Source: Planctomycetota bacterium (lineage in GTDB: Bacteria > Planctomycetota > PLA2). From it: a stretch of DNA of 64,000 bases. The stretch lies in contig JAJFFH010000028.1 in NCBI GenBank assembly GCA_021776735.1, positions 62,001 to 126,000 of the forward strand. The letters are read 5' to 3'. The notes under the pieces are model-generated. The model made no database searches, was not told where the DNA came from, and saw only the letters and a program-made list of their open reading frames with translations. Shown here in pieces: positions 37,089 through 46,072 of the stretch (the first letter of the stretch is position 1; each line of letters opens with the position of its first letter). The position numbers were made by a program, and so were the translations under genes.

Positions 37089-37906
37089 AGAAACTGCTCG
37101 TTTTGGCCCTCGGTGTCGCCCTGTTCCCGGCACCCGCCGTCGCGGAGGATCCCACGGAGGCCCCCAAGGAGGACTCCAAAGAAAACAAGGAGGACGCGGA
37201 GAAGGCTCCCGAGAAAATCACCCCTGGGGGGATCGAACCGGGTGAGCCGGCCACCGCAATCGAGGACTCGTCGTCCGCCCGACGGCAGGTCGCTCGCTTC
37301 CAGAAGGAGTGGAAGGAAGCCAAGAGCAATCAGGACCGACTCAAGGCACTCGAGCGTCTCGGGAAGTGGGACCACGGCGAGGTCTTAAAGGCGGCCCAAA
37401 GACACACCAAGCACAAGGACCACAATATCGCCACCGCCGCGGTCGTGGTTTGCGCGCGCCAGTTATCGGTCAAGAAAAAGGCGGCCAAGGCCGTCTTGGG
37501 GGTGCTGCGGCGCGAAAAGCGGACGAACGTTGTCTGCGCCGCAATGCTCGGACTCGGCTGGCTCGGATGCGACAAGAAGGCCGCCGTCAAGGAGGCGAAG
37601 AAGCTGTTCCGCAAGGACTGGCGGGAGCTGCACAAGGCGGCGACGCGGTATTTCGGCTACATCAAGTACAAGCCGGTCTTTCGGTTGCTCGCCGAGCAGC
37701 TCGACGAGCCCAGACCGGCCAACCCCAACGACCCCAACAACCCGCCCGCCTCGTATTGGAAGGAACGTTGGCACGCCTGGAACAAGAACGTGAAATGGAC
37801 CCGGTGGGCCCTGGCCCAGATGGTCCCGGGCGAGACCTTCGACGAGAAATCGGAAGCGAAGGCGTGGGCGGAGACCGAGGGCAAGAAGCACGGCATCGAG
37901 TGGTAG
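37085..37906 (+). CDS. Secreted HEAT-like repeat protein
   Basis: 273 aa, with a clear signal peptide ending near APAVAED and an acidic Lys/Glu-rich spacer. Helical repeats follow (KAAQRHTKHKDHNIATAAVV; AAMLGLGWLGCDKKAAVKE) of the HEAT type. Its start overlaps the membrane protein's stop. Function unknown. Confidence 0.7.
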   Translation: MKKLLVLALGVALFPAPAVAEDPTEAPKEDSKENKEDAEKAPEKITPGGIEPGEPATAIEDSSSARRQVARFQKEWKEAKSNQDRLKALERLGKWDHGEVLKAAQRHTKHKDHNIATAAVVVCARQLSVKKKAAKAVLGVLRREKRTNVVCAAMLGLGWLGCDKKAAVKEAKKLFRKDWRELHKAATRYFGYIKYKPVFRLLAEQLDEPRPANPNDPNNPPASYWKERWHAWNKNVKWTRWALAQMVPGETFDEKSEAKAWAETEGKKHGIEW

Positions 37907-38025
37907 CCCTCGCCGTCGCGAACCTGCATCGCCGCCCGTTTGCGATTTCGGTCCGGTGACCCGGCCCAACAAGATTGATTGAAGCTGGTCCGGGGGACGC
38001 GCGGCGCTGCCGGTCCTCGGCTACC

Positions 38026-39585
38026 ATGGCCGCCGTGCGAGGGTTCTTGCTCCTGCCTCTTCTGCGATCCGTTTTCTTGGGGCGATCACCGCTCTTTGGC
38101 CTGGCGTTGCTCTTCGGGGTGGCGGCCTGCTCGGAGAGCGGCCCCACGCCGCCGACCGACTCTCCGGCGGTTTCGTCGAGCGTAAACCCCACGAACGTTC
38201 CCGCGAACCCCGGGGAATGGTGGAAGGCGGCGACCGTGCGGGCGTCGGGCCGCGAGCGCGTGCTGGCGCCGCGGGAACTCCGCGCACTCCTCGACGAGGG
38301 GCGGAACCGTGGTTTTGACCGCGACGCGGACTGGTGGAGCAAGCACGTCGCGTGGGCGCATGCGCGCATCCTCGAAGTGGACCCCGAGGATCCCGACGCG
38401 AATGCCGGGGTCGGCAACAAGACGCTCCAGGAGATTCCGGGCTTTCGCGAGATCTGGGAAAAGATGTTGGCGGCGGATCCGACCGAGGAGATTTCGGAGT
38501 TGCTCGACGACTACGAAGTCCAGGTGACTGCCGGCCGGGCGGTGTATCTCGATGAGCAGGAGTTTGCGCTCCTTACGCAGCGGTTTCGCAAGGCCCAAAC
38601 GCATCTGGAGCGGGTGGCGGCGGACCCCGAATATGTGGCCCTGCGCCGCGCCCTGCGCCAGGTTCGCCGGGGTGCGGTGTCGGACTATCCGTTCGTCTAT
38701 GTGAAGAGCGGCCCGTTCCTCGTCTTTTTTACCGCGCGGGATCTGCAGATGATTTCCGGCGAGGACGAGGCGCTGGAGCGGCAGCGGCTCACGGCGCGGC
38801 GCGCGTTCTATCGCAAGAGTCTCGAGAAGTGGGTGGGGGTGTATTCCGAACTCGTCGCGGATCTGGCCAAGGCGTATCCCCAACTCTGGAAGCAGCGGCG
38901 GCCGGGCAAGGGCGACCTCTTTTGCCAATGGGTCTTCGGCGAGCGCGAGTGGTACGTCTCGTTTGCGGAGCGGGTGCGCAAGGACGGGGCCGAGGCACCG
39001 TACCGGTGCGGCTTCTATCACGGCGGGACGGGCTGGGCGTACCTCTACGACCCGGAGGCGGCCGGTGACAAAGACGGCCGTGCGGACGCGGCCGAGGTCC
39101 GCCGCGAGTCCGCCGCGTACCTGGCCGCGACCCAGCTTCTGCGCCATTGGGGGGACGACCCGAACGATCGGACGATGAACCGCCTCGACCGCTCGCGGGC
39201 CTATTGGCTCAAGGAGGGCTGGCCCGCCTACATCGCCACGCGGCAGATGAAAACACCGATCGTAGGCCGTGTCTTTCAGACGAAGTGGACGTTGCCTCCT
39301 CTTCGTGATGTCATCCAACGACGCAGCCGACTGGATCGCAGCGCGTTGTTGCAGCGGCAAGGCGACGCGTGGGACGGGCGGACGCTTCCCGGCGGCGGTT
39401 ACACCGATCTCGCTTGCCATGTCGTGCGGTGGCTCCACGAGCACAAGAAAGACGCTCTTCTGCGGTTTCTCGAGTCCCAGACCGGCGGGGGCAAACGCGG
39501 GATCGCCTGGTTCGAGGAGTGCTTTGGGATCGGCAAAGCCGGCTGGGGCAGGTTCGAGAACGGCGTGTACGCGGGTCTCCGGTAG
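38026..39585 (+). CDS. Lipoprotein with degenerate gluzincin-like domain
   Basis: 519 aa from the ATG at 38026. A signal with lipobox GVAAC precedes a Pro/Thr/Ser-rich linker. The rest is homologous to the C-terminal part of the protein encoded at 39684-41618. At the position of a zinc-binding HExxH the sequence is LAATQLLRH, and the downstream NEGxAE-like third-ligand site is KEGWPAY. Peptidase activity is therefore unlikely. It belongs to a class of large secreted proteins with DUF1570-like peptidase folds, as far as can be judged. Confidence 0.7.
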   Translation: MAAVRGFLLLPLLRSVFLGRSPLFGLALLFGVAACSESGPTPPTDSPAVSSSVNPTNVPANPGEWWKAATVRASGRERVLAPRELRALLDEGRNRGFDRDADWWSKHVAWAHARILEVDPEDPDANAGVGNKTLQEIPGFREIWEKMLAADPTEEISELLDDYEVQVTAGRAVYLDEQEFALLTQRFRKAQTHLERVAADPEYVALRRALRQVRRGAVSDYPFVYVKSGPFLVFFTARDLQMISGEDEALERQRLTARRAFYRKSLEKWVGVYSELVADLAKAYPQLWKQRRPGKGDLFCQWVFGEREWYVSFAERVRKDGAEAPYRCGFYHGGTGWAYLYDPEAAGDKDGRADAAEVRRESAAYLAATQLLRHWGDDPNDRTMNRLDRSRAYWLKEGWPAYIATRQMKTPIVGRVFQTKWTLPPLRDVIQRRSRLDRSALLQRQGDAWDGRTLPGGGYTDLACHVVRWLHEHKKDALLRFLESQTGGGKRGIAWFEECFGIGKAGWGRFENGVYAGLR

Positions 39586-39620
39586 GTTTTTTTTGGTCCG
39601 CGGATAGATTTCGGCTCGAC

Positions 39621-39659
39621 AACAGACTCCAGTCCAGAACAGACTCCGGGATATCCCGG
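39621..39659. promoter_or_regulatory. Direct repeat and palindrome upstream of the zinc-ribbon protein gene
   Basis: AACAGACTCC occurs twice (39621-39630 and 39638-39647) and is followed by the perfect palindrome CCGGGATATCCCGG (39646-39659), 24 bp before the ATG. This could be an operator. Confidence 0.4.
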
Positions 39660-39683
39660 GACTTCGGCCAAAGGTAGATCACG

Positions 39684-41618
39684 ATGCGACGACAACAGTG
39701 CAGTCAGTGCGGGACGATGCTCGATGTTTCGAACCTCGAGAAGGAGGCGAGATTCGCGTGCTCGAACTGCGGCGCGATCCTCGTCGTGGGTGCGGCCGTC
39801 GCCGTGAAGCGCTCCTTGAAAGAGGGGACCGGATTCCAGCGGAAGTCCCAGGACGGCGATGCGCCGGCGCCCCAGGTAACGAGTCGCCGCCGCCGCGCTG
39901 CCGGCACGGGCGGCACCGGAGGCACGGCGGCTGGCGCCGGAGATTCCGGCGAGCACACCGGTCGCGGTCGTTCCCGGGAGCGCGCCGAGGCGGGGGGCAA
40001 GTCCAAGCTGCCGCTGCTTATCGGGATCGGCGTGGTCGCCGTGGTCGGGGCCATCATCGCGATTTCGTCGATGGGTAGCGGCCCTGCGAAAGAGACCAAG
40101 GCCCAGCGCGCCAATCGCTGGTGGATGAACGTCGGCATGATCCGGGGGGGCGAGAAGGGCCGGCTTGAGGAGATTTTGGCCGAAGCCAAGACCGAGGGGT
40201 ACGACCAGGACGCGGCGTGGTGGGCGCCGAAGCGCAAGGACGTGATGGACGCCCTGTTTGCGGCCGACCCCTCCCACGAGCTGGCGAACCGCGAGCGGGG
40301 CCGCAAATGCCTGAACACCGATGTGCCGGGATTCGCGAGGATCTTTGAGCAGATGAACGATGCGTATGCCGACGCACCCGACAAGTTCAAGAAGTTCGTG
40401 GACCGGTACACCTCCAAGGTCGATCGCAAGAAGAAGGTGTGGCTCTCCACGGGGCGGTTCGAAGCGGCGCAAGGACTGCTCGGCGAGTTCGCGGCGTGGA
40501 AGAAGAAGCGCGACGCAAACCCGGCGGGGCGGTTCGTAACCAAGGCCATCGCGGCGGCCAAGCAGCTCTTTCGAGGCAAGGAGTTCGCCCATGCCGTCGC
40601 CGGCCCGTGGATCCTCCTGACTCCTTTCGACGCGGATCCGGCGGGCGCGGATGGCACCGCGACACTGCGCAAGGACAAGTCCGCTCACGCCGCGAAGGTC
40701 GCCGCCGTGCTGCCCGTCGCTCTCGCGCAGTGGACCGCAAAAATCGCCAAGCCGCTGGGCCTTCCCGCTTTCAGGAAGGACTACTACTTCAAGGTGCTGC
40801 TCTGCGAGACGCCGGCCGGTCTCGCGACCTATCTACGTAATCGTCGCGCCGAGGACACGGCTGCCGGCGGCCAAATCGGACCCGAGCTTGTCGGTTTCTT
40901 CCGCCACGACACGAAGTGGGCGGGCGCGTCCGCGATCGACGACGAAGCGCTCAAGCCGTATGTTGCGCAGGATCTGGCGCATGTGGCCATCCACCAACTC
41001 CAGCAGTACCACTCGCAGGATCCGAAGGACAAGTATGAGAACTGGTTCGACGAGTGGAACACGAAGTGGCTCAACGAAGGGCTCGCGGAATGGCTGGGGG
41101 GCGGCGTGCAACTCGACGCCGCAAGCGGCAAGGCGACGTTCACGGGATACGCAAAACGGAGGATCGAGTTCCTGCGTCAGATGAAGGACAACGGTGTACC
41201 GCTGATGCCGATCCGCGACATCGTGCAACTCAACAGTCTTGAGGATTGGGGCAGCTTCTACGCGACTTGGGCCGGCACGCTCCGCGGCGACGATGACATC
41301 GGTGAAGCGACGGTGACTTGGCTCAACGGGTTGCGCGGGGGGACCCGCAAGTGCTTTTACGCGCACTCCTGGTATCTGGTCCACTTCCTCCACGAGGGCA
41401 AGGACGGCAAGTACCGCGAGCAGTTTCTCGCGTTCGTCAAAACGGCGCTCCGCGGAAAGTACAAGCCCGAAAAGTACGCCAAGAGGCCGCGCGACCGCTG
41501 GATCAACCCGTTCGACGCGTTCCAGGACATCTTCGGCCTAAACGATGCGGCGCAATGGGAGAAGCTCCAAAAGGACTACGCGCGCTACCTCAAGCGAATG
41601 CTGCGCGACGCCGAGTAG
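39684..41618 (+). CDS. Zinc-ribbon membrane protein with peptidase-like domain
   Basis: 644 aa. An N-terminal zinc ribbon (CSQCG ... CSNCG, about 6-30) and a low-complexity Gly/Arg linker precede one membrane helix (about 109-131). The extracytoplasmic part contains HVAIH where gluzincins have HExxH, followed by WLNEGLAEWLGGG, the usual third-ligand helix. The missing Glu argues for a pseudo-enzyme. It is a tandem paralogue of the 519-aa lipoprotein: both share WW, a PGF...IW/IF segment and the C-terminal DWFE/AQWEK-type region. Confidence 0.75.
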   Translation: MRRQQCSQCGTMLDVSNLEKEARFACSNCGAILVVGAAVAVKRSLKEGTGFQRKSQDGDAPAPQVTSRRRRAAGTGGTGGTAAGAGDSGEHTGRGRSRERAEAGGKSKLPLLIGIGVVAVVGAIIAISSMGSGPAKETKAQRANRWWMNVGMIRGGEKGRLEEILAEAKTEGYDQDAAWWAPKRKDVMDALFAADPSHELANRERGRKCLNTDVPGFARIFEQMNDAYADAPDKFKKFVDRYTSKVDRKKKVWLSTGRFEAAQGLLGEFAAWKKKRDANPAGRFVTKAIAAAKQLFRGKEFAHAVAGPWILLTPFDADPAGADGTATLRKDKSAHAAKVAAVLPVALAQWTAKIAKPLGLPAFRKDYYFKVLLCETPAGLATYLRNRRAEDTAAGGQIGPELVGFFRHDTKWAGASAIDDEALKPYVAQDLAHVAIHQLQQYHSQDPKDKYENWFDEWNTKWLNEGLAEWLGGGVQLDAASGKATFTGYAKRRIEFLRQMKDNGVPLMPIRDIVQLNSLEDWGSFYATWAGTLRGDDDIGEATVTWLNGLRGGTRKCFYAHSWYLVHFLHEGKDGKYREQFLAFVKTALRGKYKPEKYAKRPRDRWINPFDAFQDIFGLNDAAQWEKLQKDYARYLKRMLRDAE

Positions 41619-41621
41619 GTG

Positions 41622-42014
41622 CTACTTGCCCTGCGGCACATAGAAGTCATAGCCCGGGATCTTCTCCCGTACCCGGGCCAGGGCGTCCTCGTCCTCGGCT
41701 TCCGTGTACGCGCGGAACCCGTCGCGCCAACGGCCCGCGGCTTCGGCGGCTTCGCCCGCGCGGAGCCAATGGTCCGGCGTGACCTCGTGGCCATCGCGCC
41801 GTAGTGAGACCAGGAGCCACGGGAGGCCGTTTTTTTGGGCCAGTTCGCGCATGCGGGCGATGCTGTTTTGGTCGTCGGCGAGGATGAACAGTTCCAGGGC
41901 CTCCGCGAGTCGCCCTTCCCTGAGAAAGAGCTCACCGGTCGTCACGCGGAGTTCGTTCGTGGTCTTCTCGCCGTACTTGATTTCGCGGAGTTCGAGCGTG
42001 TCGGGCAGCGCCAT
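41622..42014 (-). CDS. Hypothetical protein, TPR-like helices
   Basis: 130 aa starting MALPDTLELREIKYGEKTTN. Helical hairpins such as GELFLREGRLAEALELFILA and GEAAEAAGRWRDGFRAYTEA look like single TPR units. It converges with the peptidase-like gene, with 3 bp between stops. No family assigned. Confidence 0.65.
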   Translation of the reverse strand: MALPDTLELREIKYGEKTTNELRVTTGELFLREGRLAEALELFILADDQNSIARMRELAQKNGLPWLLVSLRRDGHEVTPDHWLRAGEAAEAAGRWRDGFRAYTEAEDEDALARVREKIPGYDFYVPQGK

Positions 42015-42172
42015 GGCGCGAGTTTATCCGGTCCCGCTAGCGAAACGGCGTGAATTCGCGTAACCGATTGATACTGCTCCGGTTACGCCCAAAACTCGCT
42101 TCCGGCGCGGGTTTTGAGGGTCGAAACGGTCGTAAACGCTTGCGGCAAAGGGGGTTCGGCCAAAAAAAGCGG

Positions 42173-42200
42173 TTGACGGCGTGCCAACCGATTCTAGATT
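42173..42200 (+). promoter_or_regulatory. Sigma-70-type promoter of the HU-like gene
   Basis: TTGACG (42173-42178) and TAGATT (42195-42200) are separated by 16 bp, preceded by an A-rich stretch (CAAAAAAAG). Confidence 0.55.
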
Positions 42201-42209
42201 CGGTGTCGT

Positions 42210-42248
42210 AAGAGCCGATGTACAAAGGGAATAAGACGATCGGCTCTT
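42210..42248 (+). promoter_or_regulatory. Leader hairpin of the HU-like gene
   Basis: AAGAGCCGAT pairs perfectly with ATCGGCTCTT around a 19-nt loop. It starts about 10 bp after the predicted -10 box and ends 24 bp before the start codon, so it would form at the 5' end of the mRNA. Confidence 0.55.
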
Positions 42249-42272
42249 CGGACCCAGCGAAAGGACATGACC

Positions 42273-42641
42273 ATGATCGGCGAGGACAAGGAACTCGACT
42301 TTCTCGGTCAGACGACCGCGACTTCAACCCCCGGCGGTTTCGGGAACTCGTCTGAGCCGCGAACGGTGACCAAGAAAGAACTGGTCAGCCGGATCGCGGA
42401 GGAGACGGGCCAGACCAAGGTGGTGACCAAGGACATCATTCAGATGTTTTTGGACCAGATCATCACGGAATTGGCCCTCGGCAACCGCCTGGAGTTCCGG
42501 GAATTCGGGGTGTTCGAGATTAAGGAGCGCGCGGCGCGCAAGGCCCAGAATCCGCGAACCCTGGAGAAGGTGGACGTTCCGGCCAAAAAGGTCGTGAAGT
42601 TCAAGGTCGGTCGGCTGATGAAGGAGCGTGTCTGCGACTAG
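42273..42641 (+). CDS. HU/IHF-type DNA-binding protein with N-terminal extension
   Basis: 122 aa from the ATG at 42273, preferred over the ATG at 42267 because AAAGGA then lies seven bases upstream. An approximately 30-residue acidic and Ser/Thr/Gly-rich extension precedes a full HU/IHF fold (TKKELVSRIAEETGQTK; LEFREFGVFEIKERAARKAQ). The DNA-contacting arm has NPRTLEKVDVPAKKVVKFK. It shapes the nucleoid. The extension is not typical of housekeeping HU. Confidence 0.9.
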   Translation: MIGEDKELDFLGQTTATSTPGGFGNSSEPRTVTKKELVSRIAEETGQTKVVTKDIIQMFLDQIITELALGNRLEFREFGVFEIKERAARKAQNPRTLEKVDVPAKKVVKFKVGRLMKERVCD

Positions 42642-42830
42642 GGGAAATCTGTCCGGGTCGAGAGTCCCGAAGTTGTCCGGGGCCGTGGGGCCGAACACAT
42701 TTCCCGAGTAGGAGTTGGCGCGCCCGAAGGCCCGCCAGCGGGCTGGAGCCAGAGCGAGACCGATTCACGACCGCCCTCGGCGGCAGGTGTATCAGAGGGC
42801 GTTCTCGGCAGCGGGCGCTCCGGACGCGTT

Positions 42831-42836
42831 TATAAT
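42831..42836 (+). promoter_or_regulatory. TATAAT element just before a start codon
   Basis: A perfect -10 consensus ends seven bases before the ATG at 42844. If used, the transcript would be leaderless. No good -35 box is visible 16-18 bp upstream. Confidence 0.3.
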
Positions 42837-42843
42837 CTCAAGT

Positions 42844-43974
42844 ATGACCGATACGCGCCCCGAGTCCGACATCGAGCTTCACTTCTGCCAGGCGTGCGGC
42901 GTGTCGATTCCACAGTCGGCGATCGACACCGGGTTGGCCCGTCCGCAACCTGATCAATGCGCCTTTTTGGCGGCGCCCGAGCGCTGCCCGATCAAGTTCA
43001 ACCAGCCCCCGGCCCCGGCGGCGCCGCCGCCCGCCAAGGAGACCGGCACGCGGATCCTGACCACGTTCGCGCTCCTCTATGTGGTCGGTGTGACCACGTT
43101 CCTGCTGGTCCGCGAGATGCGGCGCGAGCAGCCGAAGATCGACCTGCGGTCGGTCGCGAAGATCGAGCATGTGGAAGAAGTCGATCGAAAGATCGGCAGC
43201 CTCAACCACGATTTTCGGGTGGCGCTCGGCGATCTCGAGACCAACGACGGCGAGCAAAGCAGAAACATCGCAGCGCTCGACGGGCGCGTTGTCGAGCTGG
43301 TCAAGGCCGACAAGAACCTCGCCCACCGTGTCGATTCTCGCGCGGACGAACTCGGCAAGGTCATTTTGGATCTCGCCGAGCGCACGGTCGGCCTCAAGGG
43401 GGGTATGGAGTCCGTGCTCAGCGAGCTGCGCGAACTCGGTGGCCGGATCGACAATGTGGCCAGAAAGGGAGGGGGCGCGCAAAGTCCGAATCCCAAAAAA
43501 GGGGGGGCGGGGGCGCCACCGACCCCGAAGAAGTCGAAGCAGGATCTCGACAACGAGCGGCTGCTCACGGAGTACATCGCCAAGCTCACGGACAAGCGTG
43601 CGACGGATCAAACGCGATACAACGCCGCGGTCCAACTCGGCGACCTGCGCTATCCCGAAGCGGTCGAGGCGCTCGCGGACGCCCTGGAGAACGACAAGAA
43701 CGATCTCGTGCGCCGTGCGTGCTCGTGGTCGCTCGGCAATCTCGGCAAGCTGTCGGTTCGGGCAATCCCGCGCATCATCGCGCAGATCGGCGGCAAGCAG
43801 GAATACGTCGGCTACATGTGCGAGCGCGCCCTTGGCGACATCACGAAGGCCGTCCTCGGCCAGGCGGTCACGTTCAACTTCGACCCCACGCTGAGCGCGC
43901 GCGCGCGCAAGAAGGTGCAGGGCCAGTGGGAAGCGTGGTGGGAGAAGAACCAGAAAAAGCTTCTGCCGAACTAG
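42844..43974 (+). CDS. Membrane protein with coiled coil and HEAT repeats
   Basis: 376 aa. An N-terminal Cys-containing segment (CQACG) and a Pro/Ala linker precede one membrane helix (about 66-85). A long coiled coil follows (about 100-215), then a low-complexity Lys/Gly/Pro linker encoded by A6 and G7 runs, then HEAT-like repeats (TRYNAAVQLGDLRYPEAVEALADAL; VRRACSWSLGNLGKLSVRAI, partly quoted). It is probably a scaffold anchored in the inner membrane. Function unknown. Confidence 0.7.
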   Translation: MTDTRPESDIELHFCQACGVSIPQSAIDTGLARPQPDQCAFLAAPERCPIKFNQPPAPAAPPPAKETGTRILTTFALLYVVGVTTFLLVREMRREQPKIDLRSVAKIEHVEEVDRKIGSLNHDFRVALGDLETNDGEQSRNIAALDGRVVELVKADKNLAHRVDSRADELGKVILDLAERTVGLKGGMESVLSELRELGGRIDNVARKGGGAQSPNPKKGGAGAPPTPKKSKQDLDNERLLTEYIAKLTDKRATDQTRYNAAVQLGDLRYPEAVEALADALENDKNDLVRRACSWSLGNLGKLSVRAIPRIIAQIGGKQEYVGYMCERALGDITKAVLGQAVTFNFDPTLSARARKKVQGQWEAWWEKNQKKLLPN

Positions 43975-44032
43975 GCCAGAAGTGCCGGGCCACCAGAACT
44001 AGCCCGGCTCGCGGTCGGAGGACGGCCCATAG

Positions 44033-44045
44033 CATCGCCGTCCGT
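44033..44045 (-). repeat. Dispersed motif, copy 11 (intergenic, between converging genes)
   Basis: Exact 13-mer. GGACGGC at 44020-44026 can pair with the GCCGTCC inside it, so a hairpin is possible between the two converging genes. Confidence 0.75.
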
Positions 44046-44054
44046 CAGCTTCCC

Positions 44055-44639
44055 CTACGGTTTCGGCTCGTCCTTCTTGGGCTTCGTCTTTTTTTTCGCC
44101 GGGCTCTTTGAGGGCTTCTTCGGCTTGGGGGTCCAGCCGCGCAGCACCGGATCCTTGGGGGAGAGCTTCTTGAGTTTTTCCCAGGCGGGGGCGTCTTTGG
44201 TCTTGTCGTGGTGCTGGAGAAAGCCCAGGATCGCGAGGGCGTCCAGGTGAGCTGAACCCTTGGTTTTTTTCGCGCGGCGCGTGAGGTCGGCCGAGAGCAG
44301 GCGGAGGGCCTTCTTGCCGGGCAGCAGCTTCGCGAGATCGAAGCGGAAGTGACGTCCCTTCGGCAGCGCACGGTGGGCGGCCCGGAGCAGTTCGGCGGTC
44401 TCTTTGCCGGGGCGATCCTCGGCTGCGGATGCGAGTGCCAGGAGCGCGAGGGGGACGGGTTGACGGGGAGCCCGCACGAGGCTCTCGGAGAACGCGGCCC
44501 GGGATGCCGAGAAAAAGCCCTTCTTCAGGTAGTCGATTCCGACTTCGAAGTAGTCGTCGGCGGGGGCACCGATGGCGTCGGTCGTGGCAGCGGTGACTGC
44601 CATGGTGACGAGGAGCGGGACGATGCGGACGCGCACCAT
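44055..44639 (-). CDS. Secreted TPR-like protein with basic tail
   Basis: 194 aa. A signal peptide (cleavage near AIGAPADD) is followed by helical repeats (DYFEVGIDYLKKGFFSASRA) and a Lys/Pro-rich C-terminal tail of about 25 residues. No family recognised; convergent with the HEAT-repeat gene. Confidence 0.65.
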   Translation of the reverse strand: MVRVRIVPLLVTMAVTAATTDAIGAPADDYFEVGIDYLKKGFFSASRAAFSESLVRAPRQPVPLALLALASAAEDRPGKETAELLRAAHRALPKGRHFRFDLAKLLPGKKALRLLSADLTRRAKKTKGSAHLDALAILGFLQHHDKTKDAPAWEKLKKLSPKDPVLRGWTPKPKKPSKSPAKKKTKPKKDEPKP

Positions 44640-44753
44640 TCCATGATACTACGCACCGGGACACCGGCCGATCCCGGGGACGTGCACCGGCGCGGCAAAG
44701 GGCCGACGCGACCGCGAGACCCCGGGCCCCCGGTCCGCTATCATGCGGGTCGG

Positions 44754-45179
44754 ATGATCCGTCAGCGTCTCGGTCTGCTCGCGGTCGCGGCCTTTTTTGT
44801 CGCGGCCCGGTTCGTCGTGGCCTTGCCTGCCGTGATTCTGGCCGCGATTCTGGTGGGGTGTGCCGGTACGACCACGGCGTACTCGTATCCCGATGACCTG
44901 ATGCATCCGAACTACGTGAAGCGGTCCAGGGCCGTCCGTGAGTTCGCCGAGCGAGGTGACGAGGCGCGGTTGCCGGGTGCTTTTCGGTTGCTCATGGACG
45001 ACCAGGCACATATCCGGGCGATCGCGGCAGACGTGCTGCGGGAACTGACGCCGGGCGGCCGGGACTTCGGCTACCGTGCGCATCTCCCCTTGCGTGACCG
45101 GGCCGGGATCACGGCTCGCTGGCGCGCGTTCTGGTTGGCGGCGCGCGGCGGGGAACGCAACAACAAGGAGCGTCCGTGA
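44754..45179 (+). CDS. Small lipoprotein with one HEAT-like repeat
   Basis: 141 aa from the ATG at 44754. The hydrophobic N-terminus ends in a lipobox-like ILVGC (about residue 36), and KRSRAVREFAERGDEARLPG and the following helices form a HEAT-like unit. It overlaps the kinase-like gene by four bases (GTGA). Confidence 0.6.
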   Translation: MIRQRLGLLAVAAFFVAARFVVALPAVILAAILVGCAGTTTAYSYPDDLMHPNYVKRSRAVREFAERGDEARLPGAFRLLMDDQAHIRAIAADVLRELTPGGRDFGYRAHLPLRDRAGITARWRAFWLAARGGERNNKERP

Positions 45180-45637
45180 GCGGCTGGCAGGGCATCAAGT
45201 TGTCGCTCATCTCGGATAAGCGCTACCTCGCGCCGGTGCGGGCGCTGGTGCGCGAGTCCGCTACGATCGTGGGATTGGAACAGGGCGATGTCGAGAAGGT
45301 TGTGCTCGCGGTCCAAGAGGGGCTCGCGAACGTCATCCGCCACTGCTACAAGGATCAGCCGCACGAGCGAATCGATGTCTGGGTGACATTCGACGACCAC
45401 GAGTTCGAGATTCAACTCAAGGACTACGGAGAGTTCGTGGATCCAATAACCATCAAGAGCCGCGATCTCGAGGATGTCCGTCCGGGAGGCCTCGGCGTCC
45501 ATCTCATGCAAACGGTGATGGACGAGGTCAAGTACGAGAAAAACGAGGCCGGCGGGACGACCCTGACACTGCGCAAGCGCGTGCCCGATCAGCCGCCGCA
45601 GTGTGAGCAGGGGGAGCACGACTCTTCGGAGTTCTAG
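45176..45637 (+). CDS. Serine kinase/anti-sigma factor of the RsbW/SpoIIAB type
   Basis: 153 aa, GTG start with AAGGAG six bases upstream. The HATPase fold has the N-box QEGLANVIRHCYKD and a G-box GGLGVHLM; the protein is the typical size for a partner-switching kinase. It would phosphorylate the STAS protein encoded 42 bp downstream and bind a sigma factor in turn. No cognate sigma factor is adjacent. Confidence 0.85.
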   Translation: MSGWQGIKLSLISDKRYLAPVRALVRESATIVGLEQGDVEKVVLAVQEGLANVIRHCYKDQPHERIDVWVTFDDHEFEIQLKDYGEFVDPITIKSRDLEDVRPGGLGVHLMQTVMDEVKYEKNEAGGTTLTLRKRVPDQPPQCEQGEHDSSEF

Positions 45638-45679
45638 GAGCTAGGAGACAGAGGCCCGAAACGGGTCCGGAGGAGCATC

Positions 45680-46015
45680 ATGGCGATCGAGCTCAAGCGC
45701 GAAGAGATCGGCGACGCGTATGTCGTGTCTATCCAGGGAAGCGTCGATATCTACAGTTCTCCCGAACTGCGGGGCGCCCTGAAGGCAGGCCTCGACAAGA
45801 AGGCCGCGCCGTTGGTCGTCGACATGGGCGGGGTGTCGTTTGTCGATTCGTCCGGACTGGCGACGCTGATCGAGGCGTTGCAACGCGTCAACGGGTATGA
45901 CGGGCGTCTCGTGCTGTGCAGCCTGTCCGAGAATGTGCTCGGCGTGTTTCAACTCGCCAATCTCGACAACATCTTCACCATTGCCGACAACCGCGACGCG
46001 GCGCTCGGTTCCTGA
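45680..46015 (+). CDS. STAS-domain anti-sigma-factor antagonist
   Basis: 111 aa. SFVDSSGLATLIEAL holds the phosphorylatable Ser of SpoIIAA-like proteins. It pairs naturally with the kinase upstream, but it also lies just upstream of mlaEFD, where MlaB, another STAS protein, is encoded in other bacteria. The partner-switch role is favoured because the kinase is adjacent. GGAGGAG precedes the ATG. Confidence 0.88.
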   Translation: MAIELKREEIGDAYVVSIQGSVDIYSSPELRGALKAGLDKKAAPLVVDMGGVSFVDSSGLATLIEALQRVNGYDGRLVLCSLSENVLGVFQLANLDNIFTIADNRDAALGS

Positions 46016-46036
46016 AGAACAGCGAACGGTGAACGG

Positions 46037-46049
46037 ACGGACGGCGATG
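46037..46049 (+). repeat. Dispersed motif, copy 12 (intergenic)
   Basis: Exact 13-mer between the STAS gene and mlaE, followed by CTTCGTG as in copy 14. Confidence 0.8.
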
Positions 46050-46072
46050 CTTCGTGAGTCGGTGCGAACCCG

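Noticed and set aside
42831-42836. Confident promoter for the HEAT-repeat membrane protein
   Set aside because: TATAAT is perfect but lacks a -35 partner and is too close to the ATG unless the mRNA is leaderless; kept only as a low-confidence site.
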